NCBI GenBank assembly: GCA_028583405.1
Contig: CM053253.1
Span: forward strand, 5,450,796 to 5,514,795
From: Pogonophryne albipinna
Taxonomy: Eukaryota; Chordata; Actinopteri; Perciformes; Artedidraconidae
Length of the DNA: 64,000 nt
Reading direction: 5' to 3'
Below, piece by piece: positions 19,751-31,634 of this stretch. Below the pieces are notes generated by a model. It was not told the origin of the DNA. It searched no databases and was given only the letters and a program-made list of their open reading frames with translations. The position numbers were made by a program, and so were the translations under genes. How positions within the stretch are numbered: position 1 is the stretch's first letter; the number at the start of each line of letters is the position of its first letter.

Positions 19751-22700
19751 ATGAACATTTCTCGCACTTTGATCTGCTTCTTCCTCCTCTTCTGTGAGTA
19801 CTTCTCTTTATTTTCATCTCAGTAATTTAAATGTTTCCTTTAAAGTATTTCTTAAGTTAATGCAAGGCTCCAGCAGTAAGAGCTATTCAAATATTTCAAA
19901 GTTAGGCTTTTTAGTAGCTTCAAAAGTATGTTTCACTTCCTCAAACAAACTGTACATCACTATTCAACTCAGTTATTATCTGCTTACTGAACGAGTAAAA
20001 CTAGAAGTCATAACGACTAATTATTTAGTAAAATAATGTACATGCTTGATTTTACTGATTATTTTCATAATCATTTAATCTCCAAATTATTTTCTTGGTT
20101 CCTTTATTAATCCTTTGATTTTTATTCTTACTATATATATACATGCCGCTAATGTACATTTGATCTGTGTTAATGTGAAACAGGAAGTGTTGTTATCAGA
20201 CTGCAGCATCTTACAGGAAGTACTGACCACTAGTAATGATGGTTCATCTTTTGTTCATCTTTTGTTCAGCTCTGCAGGATGGAAGCACCGGTCTCGTCAG
20301 TGACCAACTCACGCTCTATTCAGTAACTGAAGGAGCAGATGTCAGAGTTGAATGCTCATTTCCTTCTTATAAAAAAAACTGGTTTTTTTGTAAGGAAAAA
20401 TGTAAACAAGAAGACATTCTCATTGAAACAACTGATGCCAAAGCTTATCAGAGTGGAAGATACAGCATTGATCATAAACCGAAAGATTTCTTTGTGACCA
20501 TCACCCAGCTGACCAAGTCTGACTCAGGAAAGTACGGGTGTGGTTCGGCTGCATCTTCTTCAAGGAATTCATCCACGTTTATTGAAATCATTGTTGTGGA
20601 CGGTGAGTTTCTACTAAAAACTGAATGTTTTCTTCCTTGTCAAATAATAGTTTTACCGTTTCACCTACTTTTTTTTCAGTTTCAATGCTTTATTGTCATG
20701 TGCACATTAGCTACAGTGTAGATATGGCAAAGAAAAACTCAAGTTCAACATGAATATTTACCTCATCTTAATCCTACATCTCTTCTGAAAGTAACGGATA
20801 AACCAAGACTGACACACGCAAGTGTATTTGAATATTATTGTAAAGAACACACTTATTGTTATTTCAAGTGATATTTTAGTGATGAAGAATTTAATACCAC
20901 GGTCAGGAGCATATTGGTCTGTTGTGTGTTTTCCATTGCTGAATGTAGAGAGTCTATGAAACAGCTCTCTGTTCTGTTGAAGAGTAAGACAATTAGTTAT
21001 AGATTGAGATCAAAAGACAATATCAACAACTCAACTGGCAGTTTGTGGCTGCAGTCGGGGCTTTAAAGGAATACTTTACCCCACATTAAAATGTTTCGAT
21101 TAATGAATTACTCATCCTGTGTTACCTTGAATTTGTGAAGAAAACTTTTTCTAGCACGACTCCACGGTGAACAAAGAATCCCAAAATGGAGACAAGTCTT
21201 AATAAATGTTAAATTAACTGGGGCTTTGTTTTACAACAGCAACAATATATTAACATCTGTTAACTAACTCGAACACAACTAATGCTGTATAGTCCTAAGG
21301 TCATTTACTGTATGCACAGTACTTCCCTAAAACATGCATTCTGCTTAAACCTCACCGTTTAAAACACTTCTGCAGAAAGAGACGAGCTCCTCTTTTCTCA
21401 AGAACAGTTAATGCAGAAGTTTTTAGATAAGTAATGTTTTAGGGAAGTTATGAGCATATGAACTCAAGGTAACTCAGGGTAAATAATAATATAAAAATGA
21501 TACTTTGAAGGGGTATAGACATCCTTTCAAAATAAATGTCATTCTTTGCAACAGATCATCAAGTTCACATATTTAATTATCAGCTCACCTTAATGAGACA
21601 CTAGTTATAACTCAAAATTACAAAGCCAAGGATTTTATTAAAGCATTCAAATCTAATATTAATCCCAAATATATTTATATCAAATCCTATTTTGAGCACA
21701 GTGTAAAATAATGATTAGCTAAATCTCCTTGGATAATATTTAGTTCAAAAGCTGTTTCATTAAATCGCCACACCTCATCCCTCAGTCACTGGATCACGTT
21801 TGAAAAACACAAAGTTATAAATAATGAAACTACGATTTGTAAACTACAAATAGTAACTATTGATTGTTTTTTTTTTCAACAGCAAAACTTGATGGTGCAG
21901 AAAAAACAATCGATGCTAGAACTGGGGGAAATATTGTAGTTGAATGCTCCTTTACCCACATTGAGACCAATATGTACTTCTGCAAGGAGGAATGTGAAGG
22001 AGACATTCTTGTTGAAACGACTAGTAACAAATATGCTATAAAAGACAGATATAGCATCAGACATGTTAAAGGAGGATTTGTGTTTGTGAGCATCGAACAG
22101 CTGACCCAGTCTGACTCAGGATGGTACAGGTGTGGTCTGGACAGACCTGACTCTAAAGATCCATACCAGAGGTTTAGGCTCAACGTCACTGATGGTGAGT
22201 TTCTGCTTGATAATGAGCATGTTTGTTCTTGTCTCTGAAGACAGTTTTCACTGAAAGCTGCTGATGCTTTAAACTCTCAATTTAAAATAGTTCAGCCAAC
22301 AGACACCCAGGAGGATCTAATTTCTCTCATTAGGACTTCTTTGTGTCTGCTTGTTTTTGTTCACAGCTCTGACCACTTCTACACCTTCATCATCCGTCTC
22401 ATCAGCATCCTCAACAACAACAATCCAAAGTGAAAGTTCCACAACTTCACCAGCCTCCTCTAAAACCACCAAGCAGCCTGAAGAAACTAAAGGTACATCC
22501 ACACACTGTGTTTACTAGATAAAGTTTCAACAACTAATGAAGCATAATAAAGCATTGGAATGTCCATCACATTCTTCCATCATATTGTTCTTGGCCTTTT
22601 CTAGACTCACAGCCTGTACATTCCAATTAGCATCTTTCAAAACACATTACAAAGTAGATTTTAAAATGCTGCATCTTGAAATCAGGTTCTCAGCGTTCAA

Positions 22701-22960
22701 AAGATTTACTAAATGTTTACAGTATATGGCAAATACTGTTGACCTGTTGTCTTCCCCTAAAGATAACCTGTCCCCCCCCCTAAAAAACTAAATGGGTTGT
22801 GGGTACTCTAAGTGTTAGATTAAATATGTAATTCTTCAAACACTGACAGGTGTGATCCTGTATGTGTCTCTGACTCTGGTCGTCCTGGTCATCGTGTCAT
22901 CACTGGCTGTGCTGGTATTCTGCAGGAAGAGGACTTGTAAAGCCAAAAGTGAGGAACCAG

Positions 22961-23016
<56 letters not shown>

Positions 23017-25680
23017 AACAAAACATTTCTCACTGAAGAGTTGTAGTTTTCTCTTGACCAATCTTAACTTTAAAAGCAGACGCACAATTCTTAAATAACT
23101 TTCTCACACAAGATGTCCATCCCCCAACACCAGATTGGGGTATGGATATTCATTTACAGCATTAAAAATAACCCAACTGCTGCTCAGTCTAAAGGTTTTG
23201 TCACTGGTTCTTGTAGAGTGACAATCCTTCAGTTGTTGCAGAGGAAACAGGTGCTAGATTTATGCTTTTGCAAGTTGCAACATCACGAACATACAACATG
23301 TTAGTATCAATGCAACTACACATTAATACGATTTAAAAAACAAGAAGAACATACATTTAAATCTATATCACACCTGACTGCAAATCAGTCTATCTACAAA
23401 ACGTATGCCATTTATAAAAATAAGCTTTTCACAAACACACACAAATAGAGAGAGCTGAGAGGATAGCTTCCTCTATTTTGGAGACTCAGTGAAGTCAGAT
23501 CAGAGGCTTTTTTTTTTTTAAAGTTAATATGCATTTTAGAAACATGTACAGCATCGACTGTATATATAAATGAACGTAGTGTCCGTGACGTCACCCATAG
23601 GATTCTGCAGAGTTGCCGTGAAGCCCTTAGTAGGCGGAGTCGGCCACTAACGGCTCGACTGTGACGTCAGAGTCTAATCCCGCCTACTCCAAATAAGGGA
23701 AAAGAGGCGGAGCCGAGGCGGGACCTCCTGCCTCCGAACTGGAAGTAAACAGAGCTAGCTCAGGCTAAGAAGCTAAGCTAACATGAAATACATGCATACC
23801 AAGTTACTGCTAACAGTGTAGTTCCCCTATATAAACGTTACATTCATAATCAAATGAGACAATCTGCAAGAGAATTAGCTATATTTTATTATTCTTAATG
23901 CTTGTCATTCACACGTTGAGAAAAGACGGACTCCACCGCCCGGACCTAACGGAGCAGCAGTGGGCTAGCTCCGGGACGCCGGCTGGAGCTAGCCCCCTGC
24001 GGCTCCGTTAGCTCCGGCGGCCATCACTGGGATAATTGGGTCCCCTATTAACATTTGCTCCCGTTTAGCAGTATGGGCGTCATAGCCATAGACTATAAAA
24101 GTCTTACCCAAGGCTGAATCATAAACTAAAATGTATATGTATGCATAAAGGGTTACGTCCTTAGCTGGCTAATAAGTAACAAGCTAAGCTACCAAGCACA
24201 CAAACACCTGCGAACGGGGTTAACATGTATAATATTATCATTTTAGACTTCTTGGAAGTTCTGTTAGTACATTCAAGCGCACAGCACGACATTTTAATTG
24301 TCTGGTATTTGTAACAATATTCCCTAAAAGGCACAATCACCACGAACACGGCTAAAGCTAAAGGGTCAAGTACAGTACTATGACTAACTAACGTTGTAGC
24401 CTCTATAGTTGTAGCCTAGCAGAGTGGACAAGTTGCTGTTAGCTGACAGTGAGGCATGTACTGTACGTGTCCATCAAAGTGACCACGCCCTAATTTATGC
24501 AACAACTTTAAGAACTAATATAAATAAAAGGGTCGTGTTAGAAAACAATTCACTCACAGATTCATAATCATGAAGGTGGAATCTAACTATATCGATAATA
24601 ATATTTATTGCATCCATGGGTAGAAACATGTTTTTTTCTGCTGTAAAGTTGGGCATTTTAACATGGGGGTCTATGGAAATTGCTCCTTTCTGCAGCCAGT
24701 CCCTAGCGGCCCATGTATGAACTGCAGTGTGTGGCACTTCCGTATTGGCGTCCCGGCTGTTCCCCAGAGTTTGCCGCTTGATGTACAGCCATTGGTTGTT
24801 ATTTTTTTCATTGAAACTTTATTTTATATACTTAATCAATTTTCTTTGGTAATTGAGATTTGGCAGGGTGGTTAATGATTAAATATAGCCTACTGTATAT
24901 TCTGTTGTTTAAAAACTCAAGACACATTTATTTATCTTGTTTTATTCCGATTTTAATTGTTGGCCTAAATATTGGTTCAAATGGGGAATGTGTGATGTCA
25001 TGTTTGAAAATCTGTTCTGAGTCTTTTTCTCAAAGTACTGTTGTGTTTTTCAGAACCTCATGTGGAAACACAATGTGCTTCTGCACCAGAGGTGAGTTTG
25101 AGGAAATCTGAGAATCAAATGAATTCAGTCTTCTGAAGACCAACGAAGTGTACGAGGATCTATGTGAGATATCCTGGGGAAATATCTTCAATTTACCCTT
25201 ACTGTACACTGTACGCCAAATAAACACGACCAAATTGAGCCAAAACCAATTATTAATACCATGTTGTTGCTGCAGCAAGTTTACAAAATACAGTAAGGAT
25301 AAACAAGTAATAGAATATTGACTGCAGTAATATAATACGTCTAAATATGGAAAAAATACCTGAACAAACACAACTTTTATTTGTTTTGATGACGTAATTT
25401 CACAACAAGTCCAGTTGCTTGTTTTGTTCTGTTGTTAAAGACACATTTAATCAAGCAATGTTTTTTTCTCCAGGTTGAAGACGACCCGAGTCAACACGCC
25501 TACCCTGAGATCAAATTTGTCAGCGTCGGCTCGTCCCAAAGCGGTTTCCACGGTGACGCTGAGTGTGTTATCTACTCTGTTCCTCGGGTGGAAGCTAGCT
25601 CTGATGAGCCCCTCTGTACTCTTCTGTTAACAACCCCCAATAACTCTCACAGTCTGGCAGAAGAAGCTGGTGTGAATTAA
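19751..25680 (+). CDS. Receptor gene A: two-V-domain CD300/CMRF35-like type I membrane protein
   Basis: Seven exons join in frame to 389 aa: 19751-19793, 20270-20602, 21883-22194, 22367-22492, 22850-22960, 25054-25091 and 25474-25680, all with GT-AG introns. The first four junctions are phase 1, as in Ig-domain genes. Order: signal peptide (MNISRTLICFFLLF), V domain 1 (VECSF, FFCKEKC, DSGKYGCG), V domain 2 (VECSF, YFCKEEC, DSGWYRCG), Ser/Thr-rich stalk, uncharged TM (ILYVSLTLVVLVIVSSLAVL) followed by CRKR, and a tail. The extra cysteine pair is the CD300/pIgR mark. Such receptors sit on leukocytes or epithelia and bind lipids, Ig or other ligands; the ligand here is unknown. Relative to gene B, the tail's tyrosine sites read HAYPEI and VIYSVP, so neither is a canonical ITIM. 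CD300-like or pIgR-like naming cannot be settled without phylogeny. Confidence 0.9.
20270..20602 (+). CDS. Gene A exon 2: V-type Ig domain 1
   Basis: A 333-nt phase 1-1 exon between TTTTGTTCAG and GTGAGTTT. It encodes a complete V-set domain of 111 residues with canonical B- and F-strand cysteines (VECSF; SDSGKYGCG) and a second cysteine pair (FFCKEKC). The usual F-strand Trp before Tyr is Lys here. Confidence 0.9.
21883..22194 (+). CDS. Gene A exon 3: V-type Ig domain 2
   Basis: A 312-nt phase 1-1 exon, acceptor TTTCAACAG and donor GTGAGTTT. It encodes a V-set domain with VECSF, MYFCKEECEGD and DSGWYRCGLD. The fossil exon at 10638-10917 is its close duplicate. Exons 2 and 3 are diverged from each other, so the domain duplication is old. 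Confidence 0.9.
22964..23015. repeat. (CA)n microsatellite in gene A intron 5
   Basis: Pure CA dinucleotides beginning 3 bases after the donor of the TM exon, so the repeat almost abuts the splice site. Confidence 0.95.
23550..24800. repeat. Dispersed fish repeat in gene A intron 5
   Basis: The segment starts around CTGTATATATAAATGAACG, followed by GTGACGTCACCCATAGG, and ends near GGAAATTGCTCCTTTCTGCA, followed by TGTGTGGCACTTCCG and GTTTGCCGCTTGATG. Sequences of this type recur widely in teleost genomes (recognised from memory, not searched). No coding frame or clear terminal inverted repeat was found. Confidence 0.4.
25130..25260 (+). pseudogene. Fossil tail exon in gene A intron 6
   Basis: CTTCTGAAGACCAACGAAGTG...TTTACCCTTACTGTACACTGTACGCCAAATAAACACGACC aligns with gene B exon 6 (36051-36140: CTTCTCCTGTAGACCAACAAGC...TTTACGCTTACGCCAAATACACC). 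The acceptor TAG has become AAG, and in the aligned frame the AAATACACC codons have become AAATAAACA, giving a TAA. Gene A now skips this piece, and its neighbouring exons join in frame without it. Confidence 0.8.
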
Positions 25681-26301
25681 GCAGCCGCGTAAATAATCTG
25701 ACACAGAGAGATGTTGGTGGGAATATGTACGATTATTTATCCATTTACTTATTTCAAACCTGCTCTGAATGACCTGCTCATGTGATGATAAGTCCAGCTC
25801 TGCTCTAGTTCACAAACGTGCCGCTTCAACAGTTTGCTTCAGGTCAAAGCTGGTTGCACTTATTGTACGTCCCTTTGGATAAAAGCTCTTTTGTGGCAAT
25901 GTATTTATAAAGTTCATTTTATTACACTTGATATGGTATTAAAGTTATCTCTGTAAGATAGACTGTTCTAGTCAAGTTATCAGATTAGCATAAGATATGT
26001 TGCTTGGAATTAGCTTTGACTATTAAATTAACTATCGGTTAAAGACTTAATTTACAGAAATGTTTAATTATAGCGGAATATAAATAAATATATATGAAAC
26101 TATAGATGTGGTCAGTACGGGTTTCAAGATGCCACTCCTCATACTGTTTAACCTGTTAGTATTGTATATATATATATATATATATATTTGGATTTGCACC
26201 TTTTTTTATAGTTTTATTTTTTATATTTAATTGTATATTAGCAATTGTCCTGCTCTGTACTGCATCTGCTGCACAACACACCTTCTACATATACAAATAC
26301 A

Positions 26302-26307
26302 AATAAA
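26302..26307 (+). terminator. Likely polyadenylation signal of gene A
   Basis: AATAAA about 620 bp after the stop codon and 90 bp before the piggyBac left end. An earlier ATTAAA lies at 25938-25943. Confidence 0.45.
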
Positions 26308-26396
26308 AGTTATCTTTTTAAATTATTTCTGAAATGTGTTTGACAATAATTTTATAATTTAAATGTTAACAGTAAAATATATTATTTTTGCATTAA

Positions 26397-27465
26397 CCCT
26401 CCGGTATCACTGTGGACGTTTTTGTCCATATGGGTCATTTTTCACTTTTCATTTTGCAATAACTTTGGTTGTGTTGCTGCAAACGGCCTGACTTTTTGTA
26501 ACAAGGCTATTTTCTCGATCTATTTTGGAATTCAAATTTCAATTTTTCTAATCGGTCTTTAATTCACTGTGTAACAAATCGACTACGCAAATTAGTCATT
26601 CGAGACAAAAATGTCCACTGCAAAATACTTTGATAAAAACATTATATTAAAAGGTTTTTTTCACAACTTTTTTGGGTTCAATCTTTAAAGCAACTTCCGC
26701 CCTAATAGAAAATATCAAAAATGTAATCATTTTCAGGATTTTAACCCTTTAAATGCCATTTTGAAAACATGAAACCGCTGTTTTTTTTCATGATGAAAAC
26801 AGAGAAAATGAGTTATTTTCCCAAAAATACATATCTGGGGACTGGCTCTTTTTTTTTTATCACAGTCTTGGATATGTCAAAGATTAGCAACAAAATTGAT
26901 TTTTTTGCATTATTAGTTTTTGCACAAAATCAGATTGAACAAAAAAAGTTACATATTAGTCATTCGGGACAAAAATGTCCACTTCCAAAAACTGCTCTAA
27001 AATGACAACAGATTAATATTTTTTTTAACTTTTTGGGGTTAAATCTTTCAATCAACTTCAGTCCTGATCAAAAATACCAAATGTTAAATTATGTTCAGGA
27101 TTTTAACCCTTGAACTGCCAGTTTGAAAACATGAATTTGCATTTTCTATGAAAAACATGCACAAAAAGGCAGTTATTTTCCATATAATAAATGTTGGGAG
27201 GTTCGGCTTTTTTTTTTTTATCACAGTCTTGGATATGTCAAAGATTAGCAACAACATTTATTTTGGTGGATTATTAGTTTTTGCACAAAATCAGATTGAA
27301 CAAAAATGTCCCATCCACTCCCATTATAACCACATCTTTTGATCTCTCCGCCATACCGGTATAAAATCATGCATTTTGTAATGTCAGGGTTTTATATTGG
27401 AGGAAAATAGTTCAATTTGTCCTTTTTACTGTATATGACCAGATGTGACATTTTACATTGAATTA
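26397..27465. repeat. Left inverted arm of the piggyBac element
   Basis: AT-rich and non-coding. Contains two tandem-related blocks (about 26690-27000 and 27050-27330), each with TTTTAACCCTT, GAAAACATGAA and TCACAGTCTTGGATATGTCA. Complementary to 30528-31459. Confidence 0.85.
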
Positions 27466-27827
27466 CATGCTTGTCATGTCTTGGTTTACAGTTTACAGCA
27501 TTCGCAATTTTCCCCTCATCTCTTTACCTTTGATGTGTGTGAGAATGTAGGAGTAAGTGTTCTCTCATGGCATTTTGTTTTTCATTTGTGCTGTTTCATG
27601 TGTCTTAGAGGTAAACAGAGGTATGATCTTGACCCAGCTTGACCTTGTTGTTTTGAATTGTTTGGAACTTCAAAGGCTTTGATAATGTCTCTTTAGCATA
27701 CAAACATACACAGCCATACATGCACTAAGTCAATAAGCGAACACCTGGCTGCAAAGCCAGATCCATAAATATGTGTAGTTTGGCTGGCTGGTCGTTTCAT
27801 TCCTGTGATACGCAACAAGCGAGTAAG

Positions 27828-29672
27828 ATGAAGAGGCGCTTCTGTGTGGAAGAAGCTAGGGATATGGTGATGCAGCCGGCAAACTCCAGCGAGCTGCTTG
27901 ACTCTTCTTCTGAATCAGAAGCAACCTCAGAAGAAGAATGTGATGTGGAGTTTGTAGTGGAGTCTGATCCTTCTTCTTCTGACCCTTCCACTGAAACTGC
28001 AGAGGAAACAGAAGATTCTGTCATTGGGTGGACATCAAAAAATTGTGAAATCTGGTCTCCCTCTAACAACGACACGCTGCGCTACATTCCCGCTGCCAGA
28101 GGTTTGGTTCCAGGGCCCACGCGTTATGCCATTACAAGAATTGATGATGTGGAATCCTCCTTCAATTTATTTTTCGCTGCTGAGATCATCAGTAGTATTG
28201 TCGACATGACATAACTTGCAGGGGGGACGTTCGGTGGCAAACGAGTGATGTGGATGCCACAGATATTCGTGCATACATCGGTCTCCTGATTTTGGCTGGA
28301 GTGTACAAATCGAAGGGCGAATCCACCCGCAGCCTCTGGGATGACCACAGTGGACGTGCCATCTTCCGTGCCACAACGACGCGCACCAAATTCCGGTTGA
28401 TGAATACCACCCTCCGGTTTGACAACAAGCTGATGAGACCTTCCCGTCACAGAGAGGACAAGCTTGCCCCCATCCGCTCTCTCTGGGAGAAGTGGACACA
28501 TCGCCTTCCGATGCTTTTCAACCCTGGTGAAGATGTGTGTGTGGATGAGCAGCTTGTCCCTTTCAGAGGCCGCTGCAAATTCCGGCAATACATACCAAGC
28601 AAGCCAGCAAAGTATGGGCTAAAAATCTGGATCACCGCTGACGTTGAAACCTCCTATGCCTGGAAGTGCCAGATTTACACCGGTAAAGCTGCTGGCAGTG
28701 CTGCCGAGGTGGGCCAGGGAAAGCGTGTCGTCCTGGAAATGACAGAGGGGCTCCAAGGGATCACTGTGACTTGTGACAATTTGTTCACGTCATATGCACT
28801 TGTGCAGGAGCTACTAAAGAGGAAAGTGGCCCTTGTCGGAACCATCCGAAGAAATAAGCCTGAGCTTCCATCCAAACTCCTGCAGGTGAGGCAGAGAGCT
28901 GCCCTCTCCTCTCTTTTTGGTTTTACCAAGAACACCACAGCGGTGAGCTACATTCCCAAACGGGGGAGAAACGTGCTCCTCCTCAGCAGCAAACACAGGG
29001 ACCCAGCTGTGACAGAGGAGGAGAAAAGGAAGCCTGTGATCATTGCAGACTACAACCACTGCAAGGGAGCTGTCGACAACCTAGACAAGGTATGGAGGCA
29101 TTACCAGTATATAAATAATACATGATACAGTTGTTAATAATTTAAAAGAATATTTGTATTAATTTTGTATTGGTCTTTTGTAGGTTGTGGGCTCCTACAG
29201 CTGCAGGAGGATGACCCATCGGTGGCCACAGGTCCTCTTCCACAACATGATAGATGTCTCTACCTTCAACGCATTTGTGCTTTTTACTGCTGTGGATCCC
29301 TCCTGGAAGCAAGCCAAGTCCTTCAGGAGGAGGCTTTTCTTGGAGGAGTTGGGGAGATCTCTGGTGTCTGCAAAAATCATGCGGAGAAAGCATCCACCTC
29401 GTACACCGGCTGCTGTTACCATAGTGGCGGACATACAGGCCTCGGCAGCTCTCCCTGACACCGGCACAATCGCAAGCGGCTCTGCCCCTGACACCGGCAC
29501 AACCGCAAGCGGCTCTGCCCCTGACACCGGCACAACCGCAAGCGGCTCCACAAAAAAGAGGGGACTGTGCTGGATGTGCACTGGGAAAAAAAAGAAAACT
29601 TGCATCAGGTGTGAAAAGTTCACCTGCAGAGAGCACCAAATCCCCTGCTGCAGGTTCTGCTGGATGAACTGA
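27828..29672 (+). CDS. PGBD4-like piggyBac transposase, slightly damaged
   Basis: Cut-and-paste transposase acting at TTAA sites. The first ATG is at 27828. An acidic Ser/Glu-rich N-terminus leads to the DDD core. The three catalytic Asp regions are CVDEQLVPFRGR (28544), TCDNLFTSY (28775) and GAVDNLDK (29075). A 94-bp GT-AG intron (29090-29183) splits it right after the third. Exon 2 encodes SYSCRRMTHRWPQ, three copies of a short TGTTASGSAPD-type repeat and a C-terminal Cys-rich zinc-binding domain (CWMC, CIRCEKFTC, CCRFC) used to bind the element ends. Between 28199 and 28250 two small indels put the N-terminal frame (ending in a TAA at 28212) out of register with the core, so this copy is probably inactive. 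Confidence 0.88.
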
Positions 29673-30527
29673 TCTCTCTCTCTCTCGCACGCACATACAC
29701 ACTGATGGAGATTCTAAGGGATAACTGGTCCGCTTTTCAAATCTCCGCGCGTCCCTACCAAGCTGGTTATAATACAGGAAGGAATCCAGAGCTACCAAGT
29801 AACCGTTAAACAATAATCTACTTTAATGGTAATATGACAATGCAATACAATCAATACAGTACAAATTCAATACAGTTATCTTTGGGATCCCGAATTTACC
29901 TGATGATCACTTGAACCAGCCAGAGAAAAGAGGCTGAACACAGCGTGTGTCTGTGTTTTATACTTGTCTTACAATGGGAGGAGTTATCTGATCCTCCCTT
30001 TTGGACCTCCTTGATTGGCAGCCCAAATATCACAAACACCTCAGATCTTAGGTTTCCCCAATCACTGTAGGTCAGCTCCATTATCTCTAGATCTAAGTTG
30101 GATGCAAACCAAGACATGCTCTCACCTTCCCCCCATCTCCCTTTGTCCTCAAAAACACATGTCAACAGGCCCCAAATCCAGCTCACAGTTTTACACAGAT
30201 TATTTCCCATTTAAGCTTATTCATAGTTTGCTAACATGAATACATACAAATATTTCACTTCAACACACACACACATTATTTGTTATCTCCATCTATCTTA
30301 CTCCCTCTCTAACACACATACTTGCTCTATCTTCATCCATCTCTCATTTTATTCAACACACACTCATAGATATCATTGTTCTATTTTGAAAATTTGATTT
30401 GTTCATGAATGTTGATTGCAGTTTGCTGTTTGGAAAATAAATGTTGACATTGATACATCTGATGCTGATTTAAAAATGATTTCAGAGAAAGTTGAAAATA
30501 GTATTACTTCAGTGTTTTTATCTGGTC
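29673..30527. other. Non-coding interior between transposase and right arm
   Basis: No gene. Contains a TC/CA-rich stretch just after the stop codon and a CACACAC-rich piece near 30263. It joins the right inverted arm at about 30528. Confidence 0.5.
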
Positions 30528-31459
30528 ATATAATTCAATGGTAAAATGTCACATCTGGTGATATACAGTAAAAAGGAACACATTTAACTATTTTCCTCCA
30601 ATATAAAACCCTGACATTATAAAATGCATGATTATATACCGGTATGGCGGAGAGATCAAAATATGTGGTTATAATGGGAGTGGATGGGACACGAGTGGCT
30701 AATGTGTGACTTTTTTGTTTAATCTGATTCTGTGCAAAAACTAATTATCCACCAAAATTAATGTTGTTGCTAATCTTTGACATATCCAAGACTGTGATAA
30801 AAAAAAAAAAAGCCGACGCCCCCAACATTTATTATATGGAAACTAACTGCCTTTTTGTGCATGTTTTTCATAGAAAACGCAAATTCATGTTTTCAAACTG
30901 GCAGTTCAAGGGTTAAAATCCTGAACATAATTTAACATTTGGTATTTTTGATCAGGACTGAAGTTGATTGAAAGATTTAACCCCAAAAAGTTTTTTAAAA
31001 TATTAATCTGTTGTCATTTTAGAGCAGTTTTTGGAAGTGGACATTTTTGTCCCGAATGACTAATTTGTAACTTTTTTGTTCAATCTGATTTTGGGCAAAA
31101 ACTAATAATGCAAAAAAATCCATTTTGTTGCTAATCTTTGACATATCCAAGACTGTTATATAAAAAAAAAGAGCCAGTCCCCAGATATGTATTTTTGGGA
31201 AAATAACTCATTTTTTCTGTTTTCATCATGAAAAAAAACAGCAGTTTCATGTTTTCAAAATGGCATTTAAAGGGTTAAAATCCTGAAAATGATTACATTT
31301 TTGATATTTTCTATTAGGGCGGAAGTTGCTTTAAAGATTGAACCCAAAAAAGTTGTGAAAAAAACCTTTTAATATAATGTTTTTATCAACGTCTTTTGCA
31401 GTGGACATTTTTGTCTCGAATGACTAATTTGCGTAGTCCAATCGAATGATACCGGAGGG
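30528..31459. repeat. Right inverted arm of the piggyBac element
   Basis: Inverted complement of the left arm, for example TTTGACATATCCAAGACTGT against ACAGTCTTGGATATGTCAAA. Missing the sequence equivalent to about 26410-26580 next to the terminus. Confidence 0.85.
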
Positions 31460-31512
31460 TTAAGTTACAAAGTCTTCAAGTGGAACCATACGTGATACAC
31501 ATGCAGGTGTTA

Positions 31513-31634
31513 GAGAGGAGAGTCAAGCTGTGAGTGTTTTATTTTAAGCAGGGACTCCATCGTTTAGAGAAGTGAAAACGTGTTGGTTTGCCGGTGAAAG
31601 AAAGAGACAGCGTTCAACCATCAGAGACCCGAAC
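31513..31634 (+). promoter_or_regulatory. Conserved 5' flank and 5' UTR of receptor gene B
   Basis: Aligned with 19641-19750 in front of gene A. It starts only about 50 bp after the TTAA that ends the piggyBac element, so the transposon lies immediately against the promoter-proximal sequence. Confidence 0.5.

Larger units (their letters stand above)
26397..31459 (+). mobile_element. piggyBac element with long inverted arms
   Basis: The element is bounded by TTAA at 26393-26396 and 31460-31463, the piggyBac target duplication. The ends CCCTCCGGTATCA and TGATACCGGAGGG are perfect inverted repeats. Beyond them the two sides form inverted arms of about 1 kb (26397 to about 27465, and about 30528 to 31459). 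Each arm holds two diverged copies of a block around GTCTTGGATATGTCAAAGAT. The right arm lacks about 170 bases just inside the terminus that the left arm has. A PGBD4-like transposase gene lies between the arms. Total length 5,063 bp. It sits exactly between the two receptor genes. Confidence 0.93.

Noticed and set aside
22317..22502. Minus-strand acidic frame over the gene A stalk exon
   Set aside because: Complement of the Ser/Thr-rich stalk codons. The plus-strand exon has proper splice sites and phase.
24161..24349. Minus-strand 62-codon frame with hydrophobic end inside gene A intron 5
   Set aside because: Lies in a dispersed repeat and lacks homology or context.
28124..28588. Minus-strand frames opposite the piggyBac transposase
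   Set aside because: Shadows of the real plus-strand coding sequence, with no recognisable protein features.
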